64,000 nt of DNA from Haloferax mediterranei ATCC 33500 (GTDB taxonomy: Archaea; Halobacteriota; Halobacteria; Halobacteriales; Haloferacaceae), in NCBI RefSeq assembly GCF_000306765.2, contig NC_017941.2, positions 1,860,001 to 1,924,000 of the forward strand, read 5' to 3'. The first letter of the stretch is position 1, and each line of letters begins with the position of its first letter. Below are positions 17,100-26,453 of the stretch, piece after piece. Below the pieces are notes generated by a model. It worked only from the letters and a program-made list of their open reading frames with translations, was not told the origin of the DNA and made no database searches. The position numbers and the translations under genes are program-made.

Positions 17100-17623
17100 C
17101 AACGGGCAACAACACAAAGTTCTACGAGACGCCCAACCACCCGTTCCAGGGCGAGCGCATCGCTCAGGAAGCGGACCTCCTCTCTCGGTATGGTCTCAAG
17201 AACAAAGAGGAACTCTGGCGTGCGCAGTCCGAACTGCGTAACATCCGCCGTGAGGCACGGAGCCTTCTCGGTCAGGCCCAGGGTGACGTCGAAGAAGCCG
17301 AGGCGCTTGGTGCCGAGTTCATGGCACGTCTGCGCCGCTACGGGATTCTGTCTACGGAAGACGACATTTCCCAGACGCTGCGTCTCGACGTAACGGACAT
17401 TCTCGAGCGACGGTTCCAGACGATTGCCTACCGCAAGGGTCTCGCACAGACTCCGCAGCAGGCACGTCAGTTCATTTCCCACGGTCACGTGACCGTTGGC
17501 GGCGCTCGAACGACTGTTCCGTCCCGCAAGGTCGAAGTTGACGAAGAGGACACCGTGGCTTTCGACGAGACGTCGAAGCTCTCGGACGAACTGCACCCTG
17601 AGCGCGCGGAGGCCCAAGAATGA
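17096..17623 (+). CDS. rps4: 30S ribosomal protein S4
   Basis: A 175-residue archaeal uS4. The S4 RNA-binding domain is towards the C-terminus ([21 protein letters not shown]), and the acidic tail follows. It acts early in 30S assembly on the 5' domain of 16S rRNA. The start overlaps the S13 stop (ATGA) and its stop overlaps the S11 start, so the three genes are tightly coupled. Confidence 0.97.
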   Translation: MTTGNNTKFYETPNHPFQGERIAQEADLLSRYGLKNKEELWRAQSELRNIRREARSLLGQAQGDVEEAEALGAEFMARLRRYGILSTEDDISQTLRLDVTDILERRFQTIAYRKGLAQTPQQARQFISHGHVTVGGARTTVPSRKVEVDEEDTVAFDETSKLSDELHPERAEAQE

Positions 17624-18012
17624 GCGAATCTGAAACTGGTGACAAGTGGGGCATCGCCCACGTCCACGCATCGTTCAACAACACGCTCATCACGGTCACT
17701 GACATCACGGGCGCCGAGACGATTGTCAAATCGTCCGGTGGTTCCGTCGTCAAGCAGAACCGTGACGAGGCATCCCCGTATGCGGCCATGCAGATGGCAG
17801 AGAGCGTCGCCGACCAGATCAAGGCGGCTGGCATCTCGGGTCTGCACGTCCGCGTCCGTGGTCCTGGTGGAAACCAGAACAAAAGCCCCGGACCCGGTGC
17901 ACAGGCAACGATTCGCGCCCTCGCTCGCGCCGGTCTCGAAATCGGTCGCATCGAGGACGTGACGCCGATTCCGCACGACGGAACTCGCGCGCCCAAAAAC
18001 AGCCGACTCTAA
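17620..18012 (+). CDS. rps11: 30S ribosomal protein S11
   Basis: A 130-residue uS11 located on the platform of the small subunit. Conserved features are [20 protein letters not shown] and the C-terminal [12 protein letters not shown], with [19 protein letters not shown] between them. It overlaps rps4 by 4 bp and is followed by rpoD after 6 bp. Confidence 0.97.
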   Translation: MSESETGDKWGIAHVHASFNNTLITVTDITGAETIVKSSGGSVVKQNRDEASPYAAMQMAESVADQIKAAGISGLHVRVRGPGGNQNKSPGPGAQATIRALARAGLEIGRIEDVTPIPHDGTRAPKNSRL

Positions 18013-18018
18013 ATCACC

Positions 18019-18801
18019 ATGGCAAACGACTTCGAGGTCGAGTTCATCGAACGCGAGGACCGACGCGCCCGTTTCGTCGTGAACGGTCTGACCCCGGCAC
18101 TAGCCAACGGCATTCGCCGGGCGATGGTCGCCGACGTGCCGACGTTCTCTATCGACACCGTTCGGTTCGTGGAGAACACATCGGTCATGTTCGACGAGAT
18201 GATAGGGCTTCGTCTCGGTCTGGTTCCGTTGACCACGCCCCTCGACGAGTTCGAGCCAGGTGACACTGTCACCGTCGCGCTCGAAGTCGATGGGCCGGCA
18301 ACCGCATACTCTGGGGACATCGAATCCGCGGACGAAATGGTCGTTCCTGCGGACGAGAACATCCCAATCATCGAGCTGAAGGAGGGCCAGCGCCTCGAAT
18401 TCGAGGCTGACGCCGTCCTTGGTTACGGAAAAGACCACGCCAAGAATCAAGGCGGGGTCGCCGTCGGCTACCGACACCTCCAACGCGTGGAGGTCGTCGG
18501 CGATGCTGGCGAGTTCGAGGAACAAGAGCCGAACATTCTCCGTGGCGTCATCGAAGAGGCCGCGGCAGAACACGCGGACGACGAGGACGCCGAAGACGGC
18601 GACCTCGTGGTCACAGACGAGTTCGGTAACGACCTGACGAAGCGGTACCCCGGCAAAGAGGTCGAAGTGCACGACGTGCCGGGAGCGTTCGTCTTCAGTG
18701 TGGAGACGGACGGTTCCTTCACCGTCGACGAGCTCGTGAAGCGCTCTGTCGCCTCCTTAGGTGACCGCGCAGCCGAGCTCGAAGAGAAGGTCGCACTGTA
18801 A
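18019..18801 (+). CDS. rpoD: DNA-directed RNA polymerase subunit D (Rpo3)
   Basis: A 260-residue archaeal homologue of bacterial alpha and eukaryotic Rpb3 that nucleates polymerase assembly with RpoL. The dimerisation domain ([31 protein letters not shown]) surrounds an insert domain. Some archaeal RpoD proteins carry an Fe-S cluster in this insert; this protein has no cysteine at all, so it cannot bind one. Residues around 185-205 are very acidic. It ends the S13 operon. Confidence 0.96.
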   Translation: MANDFEVEFIEREDRRARFVVNGLTPALANGIRRAMVADVPTFSIDTVRFVENTSVMFDEMIGLRLGLVPLTTPLDEFEPGDTVTVALEVDGPATAYSGDIESADEMVVPADENIPIIELKEGQRLEFEADAVLGYGKDHAKNQGGVAVGYRHLQRVEVVGDAGEFEEQEPNILRGVIEEAAAEHADDEDAEDGDLVVTDEFGNDLTKRYPGKEVEVHDVPGAFVFSVETDGSFTVDELVKRSVASLGDRAAELEEKVAL

Positions 18802-18945
18802 GAATGAATACTGCCCCGTCTCAACACCGACGTTCGCCCACCCCGAGAGCAGCCGCAGCCACCGATAGCGTGGCGTGCGACACTCTCGCGGCACCGGGTC
18901 GGACCGAAGGTGTTTTTACGGGGCATGAAGTACAGCGGAATGCTT

Positions 18946-19030
18946 GCAGGGATAGCCAAGTCTGGCCAACGGCGCAGCGTTCAGGGCGCTGTCTCATAGG
19001 AGTCCGCAGGTTCAAATCCTGCTCCCTGCA
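18946..19030 (+). tRNA. tRNA-Leu (anticodon CAG)
   Basis: The acceptor GCAGGGA pairs with TCCCTGC and is followed by discriminator A. The anticodon stem CAGCG/CGCTG holds loop TTCAGGG, anticodon CAG for CUG codons. It is an 85-nt class II tRNA with a long variable arm and T-arm GCAGG-TTCAAAT-CCTGC. A tttttacg box at 18912-18919 is a plausible promoter. It precedes rpl18e by 26 bp, an arrangement I recall from other haloarchaea. Confidence 0.96.
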
Positions 19031-19056
19031 CTCCGCTTTCTCTCTGGAGGTAGACA

Positions 19057-19407
19057 ATGAGTAAGACGAACCCGAGACTCAAGAGTCTCATCGCCGAGCT
19101 GAAGGCGGTCTCGCGTGAGTCCGGTGCCAACGTCTGGCAGGATGTCGCGGACCGTCTCGAAAAGCCACGGCGCACCCACGCGGAAGTCAACCTCGGTCGT
19201 ATCGAACGATACGCCCAGGAAGACGAGACCGTCGTCGTGCCCGGCAAGGTGCTGGGTAGCGGTGTGCTGCAGAAGAACGTCACAGTCGCGGCCGTGGACT
19301 TCTCGTCCACCGCTCGAACGAAGATCGAGCAGGTCGGCGATGTCGTGACACTAGAACAACTCGCAGAACAGAACCCCGATGGTTCCAACGTACGGGTGAT
19401 CCGATGA
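19057..19407 (+). CDS. rpl18e: 50S ribosomal protein L18e
   Basis: A 116-residue eL18 protein. Features include [35 protein letters not shown] and [25 protein letters not shown]. The gene follows the tRNA-Leu gene with a ggagg ribosome-binding sequence just before its ATG, and overlaps rpl13 by 4 bp. Confidence 0.96.
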
Positions 19408-19841
19408 GTTTCGCCGAATTCGACGCAGATGTCGTTGTTAACGCCCGAAACTGCATTATGGGTCGTGTCTCCTCGGAGGTCGCACAGCGCGTCCTCGCAG
19501 GCGAGACAGTCGCCGTCGTCAACGCGGAAGACACCGTCATCACGGGCTCGGAAGAGGACGTGATGGGTAAGTTCCGCAAGCGCGTCGAAGTTGGGTCGGA
19601 CCAGGGTCCCTACTACCCGAAGCGTCCCGACCGAATCTTCAAGCGTGCTATTCGCGGCATGCTCCCGTACAAGAAGCCCCGCGGTCGCGAGGCACTTTCG
19701 AACGTCCGCGTCTACGTCGGCAATCCGTACGACGAAGACGGCGAGATGCTCGAAGACACCTCGCTGGACCGCCTTTCGAACATCAAGTTCATCTCGCTCG
19801 GAGAAGTTTCCGAGAAGCTGGGTGCTAACGTCACATGGTAA
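19404..19841 (+). CDS. rpl13: 50S ribosomal protein L13
   Basis: A 145-residue uL13. The region [38 protein letters not shown] is the conserved N-terminal core, and [18 protein letters not shown] is the signature loop. It overlaps rpl18e at the start and rps9 at the end by 7 bp. Confidence 0.97.
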
Positions 19842-20233
19842 CGAACACGTCCGGTAAAAAGAAGACTGCAATCGCTCGCGCCACCGTGCGCGAGGGTGAA
19901 GGTCGAGTCCGTATCAACTCCCAGCCGGTCGAGCTGGTCGAGCCGGAGATGGCCCGTCTGAAGATGCTGGAACCCTTCCGCATTGCAGGCGAGGACCTCC
20001 GCTCGCAGGTCGACATCGACGTGAGCGTCAACGGCGGCGGCGTGGCCGGTCAGGCCGACGCAGTCCGCACCGCGCTCGCTCGTGGCCTGGTGCAGTACCT
20101 GAACGACGCGGAGCTTCGCGACGCGTACATGGAGTTCGACCGTTCGCTGCTGGTCAACGACGTTCGTCAGTCCGAACCCAAGAAGTGGGGCGGACCAGGC
20201 GCACGCGCTCGTTACCAGAAATCCTACCGCTGA
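19835..20233 (+). CDS. rps9: 30S ribosomal protein S9
   Basis: A 132-residue uS9. It starts [21 protein letters not shown] and ends with the conserved basic tail [14 protein letters not shown], whose last residues contact P-site tRNA. The start lies inside the end of rpl13, so translation is probably coupled. Confidence 0.97.
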   Translation: MVTNTSGKKKTAIARATVREGEGRVRINSQPVELVEPEMARLKMLEPFRIAGEDLRSQVDIDVSVNGGGVAGQADAVRTALARGLVQYLNDAELRDAYMEFDRSLLVNDVRQSEPKKWGGPGARARYQKSYR

Positions 20234-20245
20234 GGTGATCTAACC

Positions 20246-20440
20246 ATGATGATTCCCGTCCGGTGTTTCACCTGCGGCACAGTGATTGGCGAACACTGGG
20301 ACGAATTCAAGGCCCGTGCTCGCGACGGTGACGAGGACCCCGCAGATGTCCTCGACGACCTCGGTGTCACCCGTGCCTGCTGCCGGCGGATGATGGTGTC
20401 GCACAAGGACCTCGTGGACGTCGTGTCACCCTATCAATGA
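20246..20440 (+). CDS. rpoN: DNA-directed RNA polymerase subunit N (Rpo10)
   Basis: A 64-residue zinc-binding subunit equivalent to eukaryotic Rpb10. Its atypical zinc site CFTCG near residues 7-10 and the adjacent pair CC in TRACCRRMM are complete. It helps to anchor the RpoD-RpoL platform. A ggtgat ribosome-binding sequence precedes it, and its stop overlaps the rpoK start. Confidence 0.96.
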   Translation: MMIPVRCFTCGTVIGEHWDEFKARARDGDEDPADVLDDLGVTRACCRRMMVSHKDLVDVVSPYQ

Positions 20441-20613
20441 TACAACGGTACAACCGATACGAGAAAGCCCGCATCCTCGGCGCGCGAGCGCTGCAGGTCT
20501 CCTACGGCGCACCTGTGCTCGTGGAGACTGAGCAGACCGAACCTATACTAATCGCCGCTGAGGAGTACGACGCAGGTGTACTTCCGTTCACCGTAAAACG
20601 AGAGGGCAAGTGA
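20437..20613 (+). CDS. rpoK: DNA-directed RNA polymerase subunit K (Rpo6)
   Basis: A 58-residue protein starting [20 protein letters not shown] and continuing with [11 protein letters not shown], the compact Rpb6/omega core. It lacks the N-terminal extension of eukaryotic Rpb6. The ATG overlaps the rpoN stop (ATGA at 20437-20440), and enolase starts 4 bp after its stop. The family match is very clear despite the small size. Confidence 0.95.
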   Translation: MIQRYNRYEKARILGARALQVSYGAPVLVETEQTEPILIAAEEYDAGVLPFTVKREGK

Positions 20614-20617
20614 CAAC

Positions 20618-21817
20618 ATGACTCGAATCACATCCGTATCTCTGCGCCGCGTGCTCGACTCCCGTGGAAACCCGACGGTCGAAGCCGACGTTCTCACCGA
20701 ATCCGGTGGGTTCGGTCGTGCTGCGGCCCCCAGTGGTGCATCTACCGGCGAGTACGAGGCAATCGAACTGCCGCCGACCGAAGCCATCGCTGCTGCACGC
20801 CGACACGCTGTTCCCCGACTCGTGGGCGAAGTCCACGCGGGCAACCAGCGTGAGGTCGATGCCGCACTGCGCGCTGCCGACGGTTCCGAGAACTTCTCGG
20901 AAATCGGCGCAAACAGTGCTGTCGCAATCTCGATGGCGGCCGCAAAGGCCGGTGCCGACGTGCTCGGTGCACCTCTGTACCAGCACCTCGGCGGTGCGTT
21001 CCGCGGCGACAACTTCCCGACGCCGCTCGGGAACGTCATCGGTGGCGGTGAACACGCCAAGGAAGCGACGAACATCCAGGAGTTCCTCGCCGCACCGGTC
21101 GGTGCGCCGAGCGTCTCCGAGGCCGTCTTCGCCAACGCGAAGGTCCACGCCCGCGCATCCGAGATTCTCGATGAGCGCGACGTGCCCGCCGCAAAGGGCG
21201 ACGAGGGTGCATGGGCACCCGCCGTTTCCGACGCCGACGCGTTCGAGATTATGGCTGAAGCCGTCTCCGATGTCGAGGACGAACTCGGCTTCGAGATTCG
21301 CTTCGGACTCGACATCGCGGCGTCCGAAATGTTCGAAGATGGCGTCTACCACTACGGTGACGAGACGAAAACGACCGACGAGCAGATCGACTACGTCGCC
21401 GAGATGGTTGACGAGTACGACCTCGTCTACGTCGAAGACCCCCTCGACGAGAACGACTACGAGGGATTCGCGGAACTCACAGACCGTGTGGGCGACCGCA
21501 CGCTCATCTGTGGTGACGACCTGTTCGTCACCAACGTCGACCGCCTGCAGGACGGCATCGACGTGGGCGCCGCGAACTCCATTCTCATCAAGCCGAACCA
21601 GATCGGGACGCTGACCGACGCATTCGATGCCGTCGAACTGGCGGCCCGAAACGGGATGGACGCCGTCATCTCTCACCGCTCCGGTGAGACGGAAGATACG
21701 ACCATCGCACACCTCGCCGTCGCCACCGACGCGCCGTTCATCAAGACTGGCACGGTGCAAGGCGAGCGAACCGCCAAACTGAACGAACTCATCCGCATCG
21801 CGGACGACGCAGTATGA
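20618..21817 (+). CDS. eno: Enolase (phosphopyruvate hydratase)
   Basis: A 399-residue glycolytic enzyme that interconverts 2-phosphoglycerate and phosphoenolpyruvate, Mg-dependent. Visible motifs are the N-terminal [16 protein letters not shown], the loop [26 protein letters not shown] with a metal ligand, the catalytic lysine in LIKPNQIGT, and [18 protein letters not shown]. It lies within the ribosomal operon between rpoK and rps2, a common archaeal arrangement, and overlaps rps2 by 4 bp. Confidence 0.97.
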   Translation: MTRITSVSLRRVLDSRGNPTVEADVLTESGGFGRAAAPSGASTGEYEAIELPPTEAIAAARRHAVPRLVGEVHAGNQREVDAALRAADGSENFSEIGANSAVAISMAAAKAGADVLGAPLYQHLGGAFRGDNFPTPLGNVIGGGEHAKEATNIQEFLAAPVGAPSVSEAVFANAKVHARASEILDERDVPAAKGDEGAWAPAVSDADAFEIMAEAVSDVEDELGFEIRFGLDIAASEMFEDGVYHYGDETKTTDEQIDYVAEMVDEYDLVYVEDPLDENDYEGFAELTDRVGDRTLICGDDLFVTNVDRLQDGIDVGAANSILIKPNQIGTLTDAFDAVELAARNGMDAVISHRSGETEDTTIAHLAVATDAPFIKTGTVQGERTAKLNELIRIADDAV

Positions 21818-22599
21818 GCGACAACGAAAACGACGCGGTGGAGGTCGCCGACGAGGAACCCGAGACGGAGACCGAAGCGGTCGCCGAGACGGGCACCGAC
21901 GAGGCCGCCACCGAAGACGAGACAGTAGAGACCGCCGAGGCGGCCGACGAGGCTGCCGAGGCAGAAGAAACGGAAGAGCCGGAACCGGCCTTCGACGAGG
22001 ACGTTATGCCCGACGAAGACGCCGACCTGCTCATCCCGGTTGAAGACTATCTGGCTGCCGGTGTCCACATCGGTACCCAGCAGAAGACCAACGACATGGT
22101 GCGTTTCATCCACCGTGTCCGCGACGACGGGCTATACGTGCTCGACGTCAGCCAGACGGACTCGCGAATCCGCACCGCTGCGGACTTCCTCGCGAACTAC
22201 AGTCCGGAGCAGATTCTGGTTACGTCCTCCCGTCAGTACGGTCGTTTCCCGGCCGAGAAGTTCGCAGACGCCGTCGGCGCTCGTGCCCGCACGGGACGCT
22301 TTATCCCCGGCACGCTGACGAACCCGGACTACGCCGGCTACATCGAACCCGACGTGGTCGTCGTCACCGACCCGATTGGTGACGCGCAGGCCGTCAAAGA
22401 GGCAATCACGGTCGGCATCCCGGTTATCGCGATGTGCGACTCCAACAACCAGACGTCGAACGTCGACCTCGTCGTCCCGACGAACAACAAGGGTCGTCGT
22501 GCGCTGTCGGTCGTCTACTGGCTCCTCGCCAACGAGACGCTCGACCGCCGCGGCTCTGACACCGTCTACGCCCTCGAAGACTTCGAGGCCGAGCTGTAA
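21814..22599 (+). CDS. rps2: 30S ribosomal protein S2
   Basis: A 261-residue uS2. The first 60 or so residues are an extremely acidic, Glu/Ala-rich extension. The conserved core begins at [32 protein letters not shown] and contains [22 protein letters not shown] and [13 protein letters not shown] motifs. The acidic tail is common in haloarchaeal S2. This is the last gene of the operon starting at the tRNA-Leu gene. Confidence 0.97.
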   Translation: MSDNENDAVEVADEEPETETEAVAETGTDEAATEDETVETAEAADEAAEAEETEEPEPAFDEDVMPDEDADLLIPVEDYLAAGVHIGTQQKTNDMVRFIHRVRDDGLYVLDVSQTDSRIRTAADFLANYSPEQILVTSSRQYGRFPAEKFADAVGARARTGRFIPGTLTNPDYAGYIEPDVVVVTDPIGDAQAVKEAITVGIPVIAMCDSNNQTSNVDLVVPTNNKGRRALSVVYWLLANETLDRRGSDTVYALEDFEAEL

Positions 22600-22764
22600 G
22601 ACGGGACGACGACTGTAGTTCGACTTTTCTAACACTCGTCCGGTGAGTGACTGCTTCGGTATTCGCTGAGTTGTGCTGCGTTGGTAGCTGTGACGCCGGG
22701 AACTGACAGGGACCGCCGAGAGCCGCCACAAATAGTTTTGTGTATTGTTCACATATCTATACCT

Positions 22765-23925
22765 ATGGGAACGCTCCTCCACCAGATCACCGTCGAAGAA
22801 CTCGCAGCGGAGTTGGACACCGGTTCGTCCGTCACCGTAATCGATACGCGTCCGCCCGAGAGTTTCGACGCGTGGCATATCGAGGGTGCCGTGAATGTTC
22901 CGTTCCACCCAATCGAGGGGCTCGGCAGTGACTGGGATTGGGAGCAAGTCGCCGCGCTCGCCGCCGACGGACCAGTCGTCGCCATCTGCGGGAAGGGATT
23001 GTCGTCTACCTCGTTCGGATTCGAACTTTCCGAGCGGGGCTACGATGACGTAACCGTGGTCAAAGGCGGCATGGAAGACTGGAGCAAACTGTACGAGATA
23101 GTCGAACTCGACACCGGCGACGACGACCTGTTCGTCGCACAGATTCAGCGCCGGGCGAAGGGATGTCTCGGCTACGTCGTCGGGTCTCGTTCGGCACGTG
23201 AAGCAGTCGTCGTGGACGCAACGCGACAGTACCACGAGTTCGAACTCGTCGCCGCCGATGCGGGTATGACGATTTCTGGCGTCCTCGATACCCACGTTCA
23301 CGCCGACCACATCTCGGGTGGGCACGAACTGGCCGACCGATTGGGCGTCCCGTACTATCTCGGCGCGCACGCGACGGACCGCGACGTTCAGTACGACTTT
23401 ACCCCACTCGAAGACGGGGAGTCCGTGACGGTTGGTGAGTACGACATCGAGGCGACGTACGCCCCTGGGCACACCTCGGATATGACCAACTATCTCGTCG
23501 ACGGACGGTTCCTCCTGACTGGTGACACGCTGTTCGTCGAGTCCGTCGGGAGAACGGAACTCCAGTTCGGCGACGAGAAGGCAGCGACCGGCGCGGAACT
23601 CCTTTACGACACGCTTCACGGAACAGTTCTCTCGCTTCCGGACGAGACGCGAATTCTCCCCGGACACGTCTCCGTCAGCACCGACGGGACCTACGGCGTC
23701 GCCGCGCCGGGCGAGCTCGTGAGCACGACACTCGGTGAACTCCGCGACGAACTCGACATGCTGGAGATGGACAAAGAGACGTTCGTTCATCGCGTTGCCG
23801 ACAACACGCCGGAGAAACCGCCGAACTACGAGCGCGTTATCGCCATCAATACCGGCCGCGAGACAGTCGGCGACGAAGAAGAGGCGACGGAACTCGAACT
23901 GGGACCGAACAACTGCGCCGCCTGA
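22765..23925 (+). CDS. Rhodanese-metallo-beta-lactamase fusion (persulfide dioxygenase-like)
   Basis: A 386-residue two-domain protein. Residues 1-108 are a rhodanese domain with active-site C75 in AICGKGLSS. Residues 120-386 are a metallo-beta-lactamase domain with the metal motif THVHADH at about 176-182, then GHTSDM and SVGRTELQ, like ETHE1-type persulfide dioxygenases. The probable role is sulfide or persulfide handling. The rhodanese is at the N-terminus, while in many bacterial fusions it follows the dioxygenase. The ATG at 22765 is chosen because upstream codons read like non-coding DNA. Confidence 0.85.
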   Translation: MGTLLHQITVEELAAELDTGSSVTVIDTRPPESFDAWHIEGAVNVPFHPIEGLGSDWDWEQVAALAADGPVVAICGKGLSSTSFGFELSERGYDDVTVVKGGMEDWSKLYEIVELDTGDDDLFVAQIQRRAKGCLGYVVGSRSAREAVVVDATRQYHEFELVAADAGMTISGVLDTHVHADHISGGHELADRLGVPYYLGAHATDRDVQYDFTPLEDGESVTVGEYDIEATYAPGHTSDMTNYLVDGRFLLTGDTLFVESVGRTELQFGDEKAATGAELLYDTLHGTVLSLPDETRILPGHVSVSTDGTYGVAAPGELVSTTLGELRDELDMLEMDKETFVHRVADNTPEKPPNYERVIAINTGRETVGDEEEATELELGPNNCAA

Positions 23926-23952
23926 GGGGCACACCCCGGCGAGGACCTCCCT

Positions 23953-24771
23953 TCACGGGAGTTCGACGACGCCCAACCGACCGTCGAACAACTCGTGGTC
24001 GAACCACGCCATCCGGCGGTCGCTGTATCGAATTTCGGCACCGAGCGAAAGCACCTGTCGTGTCCTATCGAGGTCGGTAACGCCGACGAGGAACGCACAG
24101 GGTCCTTCGCCAACCTCGTCGAGTCTGTTCGTAAGCGCGCCGCCATTGGGTTCACACAAGGCGACGGGCGTCCCCGGCAGGGCGGCGAAGTTCGAAAACG
24201 GACCGTTGATGTCGACCGGAGACGGATAGCGGTGCCGACGAGCGAATAGGTCGGCGGTCGCCTCGCGGTCGCGGGTGGCGACGACGACAGTCTGTAGTCC
24301 ACGAACTGACGTGTTCTGTGCCGCCTTTGGGACGCGGTAGCCGCGAGGCGTCCGGTCTCGGATGGTAAAGGGAAGCCGCTGGTCTGTTCCTTCGAAGCAC
24401 ATGTCCCACTCGACGAGCCGCCCGTCTGGACGCTCTCTGGCTGCTTCGTGTGGTCCGTCGACTGGCACACCGGCGTCGATGGCAGCCTTGGCACTAGCGG
24501 TGATATCGGAGGCTTCGATGCACCACGCGGTCGGCCCGGCCCCGGCTGCGAGGTGGGTCGGCCAGAAACCGGCGTCTTCGGCGTCGGTTCCGAGTGTCGG
24601 CGCGATGAGTTCGAGATACGACCCGTCGGGGAACGGAACGACGGCCATGTGAGTCGTTCCACTGCTGTGTTCGCCGCCGTAGGTCGGCGTCAGCCCAACC
24701 TCGTTCGCGGCGGCACGGAGTTCGTACAGTTCGATACCACCGAACGCGACGTGGTCGATGGTTCGGTCCAT
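23953..24771 (-). CDS. Glyoxalase-like (VOC fold) domain protein
   Basis: A 272-residue protein. MDRTIDHVAFGGIELYELRAAANEVGLTPTYGGEHSSGTTHMAVVPFPDGSYLELIAP is the first VOC half, with possible metal ligands H7 and E54. A second half begins near RGLQTVVVATRD. It resembles glyoxalase-like domain PF13468 proteins, whose substrates are mostly unknown. It converges with the rhodanese-MBL gene, with 27 bp between the two. Confidence 0.75.
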   Translation of the reverse strand: MDRTIDHVAFGGIELYELRAAANEVGLTPTYGGEHSSGTTHMAVVPFPDGSYLELIAPTLGTDAEDAGFWPTHLAAGAGPTAWCIEASDITASAKAAIDAGVPVDGPHEAARERPDGRLVEWDMCFEGTDQRLPFTIRDRTPRGYRVPKAAQNTSVRGLQTVVVATRDREATADLFARRHRYPSPVDINGPFSNFAALPGTPVALCEPNGGALTNRLDEVGEGPCAFLVGVTDLDRTRQVLSLGAEIRYSDRRMAWFDHELFDGRLGVVELP

Positions 24772-24871
24772 ACGCCCTCCACGTCAGACTGCGTATAGTG
24801 TCTAGGGGCGTCCTGTCTGTGAATCTGAGCGTCGACCGAAGCGTTTTGCCTCCGGCACCCCTCGATAGCGT

Positions 24872-25834
24872 ATGAACCTCCTTCGGAGCGTCAGAGCGGT
24901 TGCAGACGCTTCGGCGACCGGGTCCGGCACGATTGACTGGGACGCTGTCGCCGAGGCCGCAAAAGCTGCGACCGACCCGGGGCCACTCAACCTTTCAGCA
25001 GCCGAGCGAGCGGGGTACGCGGCCGACGTTCGCGACGCCCGCGACCGACTCAGGGTCGTCGCCGACGTGACGTTCGACGTGCCCGATGTCGCGGAAGTCC
25101 AGAACCGTCACCACTGGATCGACGCCAACGTCGAGACGTTCCGCCGTATCATGCTCCCCTTCGAGGAACACGGGCCGATACTCCTGCCGGGCGTCACCCG
25201 CGCTGTCAACACTGGGACCTTCGCGTTCGTCCTCTCATTTCTGGGGAACAACGTCCTCGGTCAGTACGACCCGCTTTTGTTGGCCGAAGGTGACGACGAC
25301 CACGGGCTGTACTTCGTCCATCCGAACATCCGTCGCGTGGCCGACTCACTCGACGTCGACTATCCGCGGTTCCGTCGCTGGATTGCCTTCCACGAGGTGT
25401 CGCACGCGGCGGAGTTCGGTGCGGCCCCTTGGCTCTCGACACACCTCGAATCGCGGATGAAACGCGGTGTCGACGCACTCGTCGACGGTGACCTCGACCG
25501 CGACGCCTTCCGCGAACTCGACACGGCGATGACGGCGGTCGAAGGCTACGCAGAACTGCTGATGGACCGCGCGTTCGACGACGATTACGAAGACCTCCGT
25601 CGAAAACTCGATGAGCGACGGCAGGGTGGCGGTCCCGTCGCGAAAATTGCACGCCGAGTCCTCGGTCTCGGTCTCAAACGCCGCCAGTACGAGCGCGGCG
25701 CGCAGTTCTTCGAATACGTCGCAGACGAGCGCGGCATCGCCGCTGCCTCGCGTGTGTGGGACCATCCGGAGAATTTACCGACCGACGCGGAATTGGACGC
25801 GCCCGAGCGATGGATCGCACGGGTGTCGCCCTGA
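24872..25834 (+). CDS. DUF2342 zinc-metalloprotease-like protein, coenzyme F420-associated family
   Basis: A 320-residue protein. RRWIAFHEVSHAAEFG has a zinc-binding HExxH motif (HEVSH), and AVEGYAELLMDRAFD supplies the probable downstream glutamate. The start DVAEVQNRHHWIDANVETFRRIM also fits the family. Such proteins occur mainly in actinobacteria and haloarchaea, which make F420, and were tagged as F420-associated by phylogenetic profile only. Proteolysis has not been shown to my knowledge. No membrane segment is visible. Confidence 0.8.
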   Translation: MNLLRSVRAVADASATGSGTIDWDAVAEAAKAATDPGPLNLSAAERAGYAADVRDARDRLRVVADVTFDVPDVAEVQNRHHWIDANVETFRRIMLPFEEHGPILLPGVTRAVNTGTFAFVLSFLGNNVLGQYDPLLLAEGDDDHGLYFVHPNIRRVADSLDVDYPRFRRWIAFHEVSHAAEFGAAPWLSTHLESRMKRGVDALVDGDLDRDAFRELDTAMTAVEGYAELLMDRAFDDDYEDLRRKLDERRQGGGPVAKIARRVLGLGLKRRQYERGAQFFEYVADERGIAAASRVWDHPENLPTDAELDAPERWIARVSP

Positions 25835-25849
25835 GGAGACTGCAACTCC

Positions 25850-26000
25850 ATCAGAGTGCGCACCCGATACCCGAACGTTGTTCGGGTCGTGCACGCACCT
25901 TGGGTAGGTGCGTCGTGTTGAACCAGAGGCCCAACTCCGGTACCCCACGACGCATTCCGGTGTAGAACCAGGTCATTGCCCCTGCCCTGGTTACCGGCGG
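25850..26000 (-). ncRNA. Candidate structured non-coding RNA with its own promoter
   Basis: Read on the minus strand, about 150 nt fold into strong helices. Hairpin 1 pairs CCGGT (25997-25993) and AACCAGG with CCTGGTT and ACCGG, with a CTAC bulge. Hairpin 2 pairs TGCGTCGTG (25954-25946) with CACGACGCA (25917-25909) and encloses ACCGGAG/CTCTGGT. Hairpin 3 pairs GTGCGTGC with GTGCGCAC around CCCGAAC/GTTCGGG. Several G-U pairs work only on the minus strand. A TATATA box sits about 26 nt before the 5' end. A 41-codon frame (MTWFYTGMRRG...) also spans it but has low GC at third positions. No known family is recognised. Confidence 0.55.
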
Positions 26001-26022
26001 AAATTTGTGCACAGGGCAGAGA

Positions 26023-26028
26023 TATATA
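26023..26028 (-). promoter_or_regulatory. TATA box of the candidate RNA
   Basis: TATATA on the minus strand predicts transcription start near 26000, exactly at the base of the first helix. The box is enclosed by a short inverted repeat, CAGGG (26012-26016) and CCCTG (26029-26033). Confidence 0.55.
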
Positions 26029-26118
26029 CCCTGCGATTCATTGTCACACATTCAGTTCTATTTACGTATGTGTGAGTGAATATCTAAGAAAACGACGTGT
26101 TTATTCACAGATTCGTTA

Positions 26119-26346
26119 CTAACGACGGTTTACTTCGGTGAATTCTCGACTCCATTTTGATAGATACCGTGTAAGGAGTACGCCGACGAGAAGTCCACCG
26201 ATGAGCGCGAGACCCGTCTGGAGAAGCGTCGCACCTGCTTGAACGGCGATGAGCGTCGCGGAAACACCGATGAGTAAGATAAAACCAAGCTTGAGGCGAC
26301 TGTTTGCGAGTTTCGTCTCGTCGTCGCTCAGGCTTGGTCCGACCAT
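26119..26346 (-). CDS. Small two-helix membrane protein
   Basis: A 75-residue protein with two hydrophobic segments, LGFILLIGVSATLIAVQAG and TGLALIGGLLVGVLLTRYL, short polar ends and a basic C-terminus (NRR). I recognise no domain. The acidic start MVGPSLSDDE fits local codon usage. It is read away from the conserved protein at 26454-27014 on the same strand, with 107 bp between them. Confidence 0.6.
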   Translation of the reverse strand: MVGPSLSDDETKLANSRLKLGFILLIGVSATLIAVQAGATLLQTGLALIGGLLVGVLLTRYLSKWSREFTEVNRR

Positions 26347-26453
26347 TTCGCCTCCCGCTTACGGACCGAACGCGGTTGTAATGGTCTCTCTACGAATCCT
26401 TCGTCCATACACTAGTTAACGGTTTGTAACGGTTTGAAACCGCGGGTGCTTAC

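Noticed and set aside
22132..23934. 600-codon open frame on the minus strand
   Set aside because: It is antisense to rps2 and the rhodanese-MBL gene, whose products are clearly recognisable. Long antisense frames are common at this GC content.
25851..25978. 41-codon frame MTWFYTGMRRG... within the RNA candidate
   Set aside because: Third-position GC is clearly lower than in neighbouring genes, and base-paired helices explain the sequence better. A peptide is not fully excluded.
25838..26010. SRP RNA, RNase P RNA or box C/D RNA at this site
   Set aside because: No SRP helix-8 GNAR/asymmetric loop, no RNase P conserved regions, and no RUGAUGA/CUGA boxes could be found; the length is also too short for the first two.
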